From: Furcasterigmium furcatum
Taxonomy: Eukaryota > Ascomycota > Sordariomycetes > Glomerellales > Plectosphaerellaceae
NCBI GenBank assembly: GCA_001599815.1
Contig: BCIA01000002.1
Coordinates: forward strand, 310,001-374,000
Length of the DNA stretch: 64,000 bases
Reading direction: 5' to 3'
Positions 55,696 to 64,000 of the stretch are shown here, in pieces (position 1 is the first letter of the stretch; every line of letters starts with the position of its first letter). A program made the position numbers and the translations under genes. The notes below the pieces were generated by a model. That model was given only the letters and a program-made list of their open reading frames with translations. It was not told where the DNA came from and made no database searches.

Positions 55696-58600
55696 ATGAC
55701 CATGAACGAATCTGCTGTCAAGGCAGAGTCCTCCATCACTATGCCTGCGCCCAACCCTCCCAACGCCGCCGCCGCTGCGACCTCGACTGATGACAATGGT
55801 ACGAGTGAGCCCTGTCCTCCCGCCGCCGCCGCCCCTCCCCCTCCATGCCCCCTTCAATTCTGCCCCTCCTGTTCCCACATCCCACCTCGACCAGAGCTCG
55901 GCTGCCACCACCGCCACCACCACGACTCTACGACTTTCCTCATTATTTGCACGCTTTCGCAGGATCAGAACAGCTCGCTGACTCACAATGCCTCGAACAG
56001 CTTCCACCATTACGGTCAATACGAAAACACCCGCCCCGTTTCCTCCTCCCAAGACAGACAAGCCCCGCCCTCATGTTTGCTCGACTTGCCAGCGATCATT
56101 CGCTCGCCTGGAGCATCTGAAGCGACACGAGCGGTCCCACACGAAAGAGAAGCCGTTTGAATGCCCCGAGTGCACGAGATGTTTCGCTCGCCGGGACCTG
56201 CTGCTGCGCCACCAGCAGAAGCTGCATCAGACCACCACGCCTTCTTCCCGGCCCCGCGCCCGCCGGGAGAGCACCACTGGCGTTGCCCCTGGCCAGAGCC
56301 GCGCGCGCAAGAACAGCGTCGCCGGGGCTCACGCCGCCGCTGCTGCTAATGGAAACGGCAATGGTGCCTCGATGCGTCCCAGGGCCAACACCATCAGCCA
56401 CGTTGACGTGAACGCCGTGCAGATGATGGCCTCGGCCAACGCTCAGGTCGCCAGAGGAGCCATGGCGCCGACGATAGGCCACAGCCGCCATGCAAGCTTG
56501 GTAGGGTTGCCCATGCACAACGCGGATCATGGCTACGGCGGAATGGCAGCTGCCCTGGGTCAGCGTGGTGTCAACCACGGCCTGCCCAAGCTGGAAACTC
56601 ACCAGTTGAGCAACACCCTCGACTTCACCAACAACGGCCTGCGAACGGCGCCCCCGATGGCATTCAACGCCGACTTCGACTTCGAAGGCCTCCTCTTCGG
56701 CCCCGGCTCGACCATCAACCCGAACGCCCTCCACTACAACGATTCTCCGCAGTCCATGGCCATGGACTCGGCGTCGTCCTTCGTCTCCGGACTTCATGAC
56801 GGCCTCCCGGATATGACGGGGCCCCACCAGCTGGACGATAGTTTCGACTGGCTGACTGGGTTTGAGCACCAGATGTCCTTCCAAGATACCACCCAGCCCG
56901 CCATCGACGGGTCAAGCCCCTCTGCCATCAGCACCGGCAGCCAGAGCGGCATCAGCGATGTTATGCTGGACGGTTCGAACCACCCTGTTTCCGCGGCCAC
57001 CAGCTCCATGTGGCAGCCCGCCGTCATGGGCCCTCCTCAGATTCCCAACCCCTTTTCGTTGGACATGACCGGCTCTGTTTTTCCGGATCTCTTAAATGGT
57101 GCGCCCCTTTCCCCCCAGCCGCCTGCTCAAAAGGTCAATGATGTCTATTTTTCGACACCGCCGCCTTCCATGAGCTCGCTGAGTCCTTCCCTGGTTCACG
57201 GGCTGAATTCCCAGAACCTCAACCAGGCCATGAACCTCACCGGCGGTCCTGAAACCCCCTCGTCCCTCAACGGCGGAAACCACGGCATCTCCCCAGTATC
57301 CACAATCACCGAAGCCACCAGAAACGCCATCGCCAGCTCCTTGTCTCAGTGCGCACCATTCGGCGGACGGAGATATTCTTTCCCTGCTCCCGGCTCTCCC
57401 ATGTCTCCCGGCCTGCAAAACAACACGACGATTTCCGACAATGCAAAGAGCCTCCCCAGTACTGCCGACCTCCAACGCTTCGTTGGGGCCTATTTGCGCT
57501 ATTTTCACCCTCACCTGCCGTTCCTCCACATTCCCACCCTCTCCTTCGACATGTCGAGCAACAGCGCCGGCCGCACAAACGGCGTCGGAGGTACCGGTTG
57601 CCTCACGTTATCCATGGCAGCCATCGGCGCTCTTTACGAGCAGGAGTCTGTCAAGTCGAAAGACCTCTTCGAGATGGCCAAGAAGATGATCCAGTTGTAT
57701 CTCGAGGAGCGACGGAAGGCCGACGTTCGCAAGGCAGACTATCGTCGGACTCCTGGCTCCGATTCCAACTCGCAGGCTGCGGAAGGGTCAGTCCACACTC
57801 CCGTCTGGCTCGTCCAGGCCATGCTGCTCAACGTCGTTTATGGTCACAATTGCGGAGACAAGACAGCCAGCGACATAGCTTCAACACACTCGGCTGCCTT
57901 GGTCAGCCTAGCCCAAGCTGCTGATCTGCTCAGGCACATTCGTTTGGAGCCCCGGGATGGACAGGACACACAAATGGCAGGCGGGGAGAGCGGATGGAGT
58001 GCCGTACAGTCGGATGCCGAGGACCAAGTCGAGTGGTTGCGATGGAAGTCCATGGAGGAGCGAAAGCGTACTCTCTACACCGTCTTCGTCCTCTCAAGCT
58101 TGCTCGTAACAGCTTACAACCATACGCCCGCCCTGACGAATTCCGAGATCCTCCTCGACCTCCCTTGCGACGAGGAATTCTTTGCTGCGGAGAGCAGCAC
58201 GGCGTTTGCGGCCAAGGGAGGAGTGCGAGCAGCGAACCACAACCGAATGACCTTTCACGACGCTCTTGGAGATTTGTTGAGGACAAACGAAAGGCAACAA
58301 CAGCCCGACAACGGCTCCAACCCATCTACCTTTGGGTGCGTCATCCTCATCAACGCTCTCCACAACTACATCTGGGAAACCCGCCAGAGACATCACAACA
58401 AGGTCTGGACCAACGAGGAGACAGAAAAGATGCATCGGCACATCGAGCCTGCGCTCAAAGCTTGGCAGGCCGCTTGGTCAAGCAATCCGCATCACAGCGC
58501 AGAGCGCCCCAACCCATTCGGCCTTGGTCCGCTGTCGGCTGACTCCATCCCGCTTCTTGATCTGGCCTATGTGCGACTATTCGTGAACCTTTCCCGGTCC

Positions 58601-59381
58601 AAGGAGAAGTTCTGGCAGCGCGATTGGGATGGCATGGCCGAAGAATTGTCCAGAGGCAGTGAAATTATTCAGCATGCCGAACATTCGCCCGCTATCATGG
58701 AAGCAACAGCGGCAGACAATGCTGAACAGCTGATGGAAGAGTCCAATTTCGGCGAAATTTCCATGGGCCAGCAGTCCGCTTCAGATTCCAGCCGGTCAAT
58801 CTCCCGCCGCGAGAAACACCTGCGAAAGGCTGCCTTCTATGCAGCAGACTCGTTGGCCATGTCTGACAAGATGGGTGTCACATTCGCCGACTTCAACAGC
58901 AAGGAACTCCCTCTTCAATCAGCCATGTGTGCTTTTGACTGCGCTCAGGTTCTGGCCGAATGGATCGCAACGTTGCAAGACCGTGTCGGGCGATATCTGG
59001 GCATCCTTGGACAGGATGATGTGGACTTGTCTCAGGTCCCGGCCATCATGCTTCTCGAGGATGACGACGTCAAGCTGCTGGGCAAGGTTCAGAATGTGCT
59101 GGCTTCTGCGGAGATGAAGATGAATATGGGCATCGTCAATGGCACGCATCCCGCCATGCAGATGGATGATCACACAGGCTACGCCGCTAAGATCCTGAGG
59201 ATCACAGCTTTCATGCTGGACAGGGCTGCTGTGTGGCCAAGTACGTGTTTCTTGTTCAACTCAACGCTGATTTCTTGCCGCTAACTCTGCCACAGTCACC
59301 CATCTCATGGCGCGATGCCTCGAGAGCCAGGCGACGCACATGCGCGCTCGCGCCGAGAAGTCAGTCGTGGCTTGTGAATGA
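55696..59381 (+). CDS. C2H2 / fungal_trans transcription factor (AmdX/Adr1/Klf1-like)
   Basis: Three exons (55696-55798, 56001-59240, 59296-59381) give 1142 residues. The first intron has a CTGAC branch 19 bp before CGAACAG; an ATG inside it (55988) would give a shorter protein, but the spliced start adds a conserved-looking acidic leader and keeps phase. Two adjacent C2H2 fingers lie at about 59-110 (HVCSTCQRSFARLEHLKRHE, linker SHTKEKPF, then CFARRDLLLRHQQKLH), close to Adr1/AmdX-type fingers that bind GGGG-like stress or carbon-response sites. A long Asn/Gly/Met-rich middle follows. From about residue 515 is a fungal-specific transcription factor domain (LQRFVGAYLRYFHPHLPFLH, then LPCDEEFF). 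The last exon adds ITHLMARCLESQATH. Nuclear regulator; targets unknown. Confidence 0.9.
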
Positions 59382-59961
59382 GCAATTTAGCGGGGGTCAG
59401 CATCCATCTGCCGGAGCGGAACGGTTTTTACACGATTTGGACGACGACTGCCACATGCATGGCTTTGGTCCAAGAACGCCCAAGGGGGCAGCTTCAACAC
59501 GAATGTGGGCGAAAAGGGAAAAGGGCATTACGAAAAAAATCAATGACCATGGGATAAATGAAAAGGATACCCCGACGTTTATGAGGATCGCACAATATTT
59601 TACGAGGAGGTAGCCTTCTGGTTTGAAGGATGTTGCGAGTTTTAGGTAGCACCGCCGACTGTGTAGACATGGTCCACGCTCCCGGGTGGCCTGGTATGGC
59701 CCGGGATCGAAATAAAACCAGGCAAATTCAAGCGATCTTCAGGGTCTCTATCGCAGTGCTATGTTGCCTAATTGGTGCTATTTCTGGAGATGACGCACAA
59801 GAGCGTTTTGTTGCGAGGTTGAGAGCTGGGGGCAACACGGGTCACAGCAACGAAGGGAAACTCTGAATTGTGTTTCAATATGTATATATATGATATGCAC
59901 CAGGCACCGCCGTGGTGCTTCCAAAACGCCGGTCCATGCAGGCGGCCACCGAGGCCAGATG
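59382..59961. other. Convergent spacer, regulator gene and FTR1
   Basis: 3' UTRs of both genes; AT-richer, no gene seen. Confidence 0.45.
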
Positions 59962-61305
59962 CTACATCCTCTTCATCTTGGCCGAGGACAGGAAGGACGC
60001 CAGTTCGACGTCTCTCCCGAGATCAAGGTCCCTTGGAGCAGAGGCATCTAGTTCATAATTGTACGGAAGGGAGGGGGGCGAGGACGGTCTGCAGACCTAC
60101 CTCGCGGGGTTGGCGAGAAGGGGCTCGTGGTCGTCGGGCTGGTCCTCGGGCAGCGGGGACGCCTTGGCGGCACGGAAGTGGCCCTTCTCCTTGAGGGCGA
60201 GGTACATGAAGCCGAGGGAGACGGCAATCCAGTACAGGTTGTAGGAGACGACGGAGCCGACGGTGGCGGAGTTCTGCCAGCCGAGGACGGCGTTGAAGAT
60301 GCCCCAGAGGCCGCCGCCATTGAGGTAGGGGTTGCAGCACTGGGTTGTTCAGTCAGTTTGAGACGGGACGGACGATATGGACTCGGAGGGTTGAACGTAC
60401 GTTGACGTGCCAGACGCTCCTGCGGATGTCGTACGAGCCGGGGCCGGAGCCGAGCTCGGCGGCGTCGCCGCCCACGACCTGGTTCCAGAGATTGGCCTCG
60501 AGGTGCCAGACTCCTTTGGAGAAGAGGCCGGCGGCGACGAGGTAGAGGAGGCAGGTGGACAGCACGAGGAAGTACTGGATGGGTGCCACATTGGATCCCC
60601 TGGATGCAGAGTCAGCGCCGTAGATTCCCTGAAAGACGAAAGACTCACTTGTAAATGAGGAAGCCAACCCCCGCGCCGATGAAGAGGCCGGCGAGAACGG
60701 CCAGGGGAATGGACGACACGGGCAGGCCGATGCCGACGCCCGCGATGAAGATGACGCCCTCGAAGCCCTCCCTCAGCACGGTGATGAACGGCAGGAGGAA
60801 GAGGGCGTATTTCTCGGAATAGTACTTGCACCGGTCGACGAAGCTCCCGCCGCCCTCGCGACCGGAGCCGCTGGCGTTCATGGCCGCGGAGAGCTTGAGG
60901 GCCCATTTGTCCTGCAGCTTGCCGACGCGCAGCAGCACGGCGCCCATGACGGTGATGACGACGGATGCGCTGAGGGAGAAGACGGCCTCCCAGATGTCCT
61001 CGGCGCCGCCGATCTGGTCGGCGGCGAGGCCGTAGACGCCGCCGATGATTACGATGCCCATGAGGACGCAGACGAGGACGCCGACGAAGGTGCCGAGCCA
61101 GACCTGGCGGACCATGGCCGAGTACAGCGCCGGGTCATCCTGCCGGTTGATCGTCCGCTTGATGATGGCCAGCAGGACGGAGACGATGATGCCCGTCTCG
61201 AGCGCCTCGCGGAAGCTGATGAAGAAGACTGCGGGACGTGTGAGTGAGTGCCGGCAGGCATCCTGGGCGAGTGCACCTACTGGGAAGCGAAAATAGGTCC
61301 TCCAT
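59962..61305 (-). CDS. ftr1: High-affinity iron permease FTR1
   Basis: Exons 61305-61281, 61228-60649, 60599-60401, 60339-60101 and probably 60031-59962 give 370 residues. FTR1 passes ferric iron, delivered by the ferroxidase FET3, across the plasma membrane. The first exon encodes only MEDLFSLP; splicing joins it to IFFISFREALETG. Both essential iron-binding REXXE motifs are present: REALE (residues 15-19) and REGFE in the loop after FLLPFITVL. Seven membrane helices fit the family. Exon 4 can end at a TAG (60097-60099, 348 residues) or splice at GTAGGT to a last exon encoding DLDLGRDVELASFLSSAKMK, which keeps frame and looks coding. Both options are plausible. It is divergent from FET3, the usual arrangement of this module. 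Confidence 0.93.
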
Positions 61306-61780
61306 CTTGCTGTTGGGCCCTTTCCGTCACGAAGATGCTTGACGGTGGTGGTGGTGAGGGAAAATTGAAGTGGTGTCACGCGATTTTCGGCACTTGACCG
61401 GGATCAGATAAGATGAGATAATCCGGAGCGACCATCTCCACCATCGGGGCCTCTAGGGGGCATTTTAGGGCCTGTTAAGAGGGGCTTTAGGGGGAGGGGA
61501 CACTGGAGTGGTCCCGTCCCGTCTCGGGTTTCCGAGGAAGGAGAGGCATTGGGTGGAATTTTTCGATCACGCCTCGCCTCACTTGAAGCTTGTCTCATTC
61601 ATCGTCAGGTCACTCGCACCACAATCTTACGTTTCTTCCTGCTGGCCTGCGGGGATTCTGATTTCCTGCTCTCGTCTCTGGGCCACGGCGTGCAATGACT
61701 TGCGGAGCGTTTTGAATCACGACTGGGTCACGATTGTCCGCTCTACACTGCATTACACCACCACCGACTTCTTGCCCAAC
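61306..61780. promoter_or_regulatory. Shared iron-regulated promoter of FTR1 and FET3
   Basis: 475 bp separate the two start codons. It contains the GATA-factor site given separately, a second GATAA (about 61417), a CCAAT box (as ATTGG, 61548-61552) and AGGGG stress-type motifs near 61480-61500. CCAAT plus GATA elements fit the HapX/SreA iron circuit known in Aspergillus and relatives. Confidence 0.65.
61403..61411 (+). promoter_or_regulatory. ATCAGATAA siderophore-regulator (SreA/Sre1) site
   Basis: A perfect match to ATCWGATAA, the established binding site of fungal iron-responsive GATA repressors (SreA, Sre, Urbs1, Fep1). It is 98 bp upstream of the FTR1 start and would repress both genes in iron-replete cells. 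Confidence 0.7.
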
Positions 61781-63662
61781 ATGGCGGAACTCGTCCGCCC
61801 TGTCGGCTTCATGGCGACCCTCTTTGGCATCCTGGCCCTCGTGTCTTCGGGCAGCGCTGCCGTGCTGCGCCAGGAATTCACAGTCGGATGGGTGACTGCC
61901 AACCCCGACGGCGCATTCGACCGTCCGACGATCGGAGTCAACGGGCAATGGCCTCTGCCCCTCATCAGCGCGACTGTCGGTGACAGGCTGATTCTGAACG
62001 TCCACAACGAGCTGGGCAATGCGAGCACCAGTCTTCATTTCCATGGGCTCTTCCAGAACGGAACCAACTATATGGACGGTGCTGTCGGCGTCACTCAGTG
62101 TGCCATCGCGCCGGGGTCTTCCTTCACGTATGACATCAAGGTATGAACCTGGAAACGGCGGTCGCCTCCGGGCTTGAACCATATTGACATCGTCCAGTTC
62201 GATCAGCCCGGCACCTACTGGTACCACGCTCACAACGATGGCCAGTACCCCGAGGGCCTGCGCGGGCCTGTCGTAGTCCATGACCCCGAGGGCCCTTACG
62301 AGGGTAAGTATGACGAGGAGGTCGTCATCACGCTGTCCGACTGGTATCATCAGCCCATCCAGAGCCTTCTCAAGGACTTCATCAGCGTTGAAAACCCCAC
62401 TGGCGCTGAGCCTGTTCCCCAGGCCGCCCTCTTGAACGACACCCAGAACCTGCAGGTCAAGGTGAAGCCCGGGCAGACGTACCTCGTCCGCCTCGTCAAC
62501 ATTGGCGCTTTTGCGGCCCATTTCATCTGGTTCGAGGGCCACGAGATGCGTATCGTCGAAGTGGACGGCGTCTGGGTCGAGGAGGCGACGGCCGAGCGGC
62601 TGTACATCACGCCGGCTCAGCGGTACAGCGTCCTCCTGACTGCACGGGACGATGCGTCCGAGAACTTCGCCATCGTTAGCGCCATGGACGAGGAGCTCTT
62701 CGATGTCATCCCCGATGACCAAAACTCTAACGTTACCGGATGGCTGGTCTACGACGCCGAGAAGCCCTTGCCCAAGGCGAGCACTGTCGACGAGCTCGAC
62801 TCATTCGACGACTTTGAGCTCCGCCCTGTCGACAAGCTGGGCCTGTTCCCTGAGCCCGACCAGTCCATCATCTTGGATGTCAAGATGGACAACCTCGGCG
62901 ACGGCGCGAACTAGTACGTACTTCATCCTCCTCGTGGCATCCCTCCGGCTAACTCCTCGCAGTGCCTTCTTCAACGATGTCACATATGTCGCTCCCAAGG
63001 TGCCCTCGCTCTACTCTGCCCTGAGTGTGGGCAAGGAGCACGCATCCAACCCCCTCGTGTACGGCAAATACACCAGCTCCCACGTCCTGAACCACAACGA
63101 GGTGATCCAGATCGTGCTCAACAACGGGGACGACGGCACGCACCCCTTCCATCTCCACGGGCACAACTTCCAGCTCGTCCACCGCTCCGAGGAGGACGCG
63201 GGCGTCTTCATCGACGACGAGAGCATCAAGTTTCCCAAGATCCCCATGCGCCGCGACACCGTCGTCGTCCGCGGCAACGGCAACATCGTCATCCGCTTCC
63301 GCTCCGACAACCCGGGCGTCTGGCTCTTCCACTGCCACATCGAGTGGCACATGGACCAGGGCCTGATCGCCACGATCATCGAGGCGCCGGCGCAGCTTCA
63401 GGGTCAGGAGATCCCCAAGGACCACCTCGCCGCCTGCGATGCCGCCAAGACGCCGACGCGGGGCAACGCCGCCGGAAACACCAAGAACGTCCTCGACCTC
63501 ACCGGCGAGAACGCCTCGGTGCCGCCACTCCCCGACGGCTTCACGGCCAAGGGGTACATCGCGCTTATCGCCAGCTGCGTGTCCGCGTTCATCGGCCTTG
63601 GGACGATAGCGTGGTACGGCACCATCAACATGGACAAGAAGGAGGAGCCCGAGACGCGGTGA
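61781..63662 (+). CDS. fet3: Ferroxidase FET3, plasma-membrane multicopper oxidase
   Basis: Three exons (61781-62140, 62198-62913, 62963-63662) give 591 residues. FET3 oxidises ferrous iron with O2 and hands ferric iron to FTR1. A signal peptide (FMATLFGILALVSSGSAA) precedes three cupredoxin domains. All copper-site blocks are present: SLHFHGLFQNG, WYHAHNDGQY, HPFHLHGHNF and WLFHCHIEWHMDQGL (Cys for type 1 copper, HCH for the trinuclear site). Iron-site acids typical of Fet3 can be sought near GGAFAAHFIWFEGHEMR-like (here IGAFAAHFIWFEGHEMR) and DDQNSNVTGW. One membrane helix near the end (YIALIASCVSAFIGLGTIAW) and a short cytosolic tail give type I topology. Divergent from FTR1. Confidence 0.95.
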
Positions 63663-64000
63663 GGGTGCCGCCGGGCTGGACATTTCATCGACCATATACA
63701 TATCTACATATGAGCATATACTGATACCCAATGCTACGCGCTGGGTACTCCCCGTGCCCGCGCCGTCATTTGACAAACAACATAACCGGCAGAGACCGAC
63801 CTGGAAAAAATGATCTCTGATACATCGTCTCATTTGCTCTCAAAATGCATATTCAGTCGTGTATGTATTGTTGTTACATGATGCCGTACGCTTCGTTCCC
63901 CCGCCATTACTCGTGTCGAGAAGGCCGGGCACTCTCGCCCGCCAACCCGATGCATGTAAGTCTATAAAAAATAAAATGCGCTGATGCTTGTCGCTCTCTC
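63663..64000. other. 3' flank of FET3
   Basis: AT-richer 3' UTR with repeated CATATA-type sequence; no gene before the window ends. Confidence 0.5.

Overview
The window is nuclear DNA of a filamentous ascomycete, most likely a Sordariomycete. The genes are GC-rich, are interrupted by short GT-AG introns (mostly about 50-110 bp) with recognisable CTAAC/CTGAC branch points, and encode typical Pezizomycotina families: DUF3716, ACS-type MFS permeases, a yapsin-like protease, a GH5_7 mannanase, a fungal NLR and a C2H2/fungal_trans factor. I assembled exons by hand from reading frame, splice signals and family conservation, and checked that the phases agree.

1-16 kb is mainly housekeeping: a DUF3716 protein, a WD40 protein, DCN1 (cullin neddylation) with two very long introns, the mitochondrial ribosomal protein MRP17/bS6m, an NDUFAF6-type complex I assembly factor, and a RAD5/HLTF helicase divergent from it.

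16-29 kb is accessory. A small secreted Gly/Arg-rich protein comes first. Two divergent hydrolase/transporter pairs follow: SMP-30 lactonase with ACS permease 1, and ACS permease 2 with a cyclase-family hydrolase. Each pair shares a promoter holding CGG/CCG symmetric motifs. A mutated lactonase fragment with RIP-like changes and a frameshifted gene lie between the pairs.

24-37 kb holds five unrelated single-pass membrane proteins, including one with three copies of a six-cysteine ectodomain module and one with a PAN/apple-like ectodomain. 37-44 kb has a secreted beta-mannanase, a GPI-anchored yapsin-like aspartyl protease, and a short protein resembling the detached N-terminal region of some fungal SNF2 helicases.

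47-50 kb encodes a STAND/NLR-type protein (N-terminal helical region, NACHT NTPase, C-terminal C2H2 zinc fingers) whose frame contains one TGA. After 5.6 kb without a convincing gene comes a large C2H2/fungal_trans regulator. The window ends with the reductive iron-uptake module: permease FTR1 and ferroxidase FET3, divergent, with a perfect ATCWGATAA siderophore-regulator site in the shared promoter.
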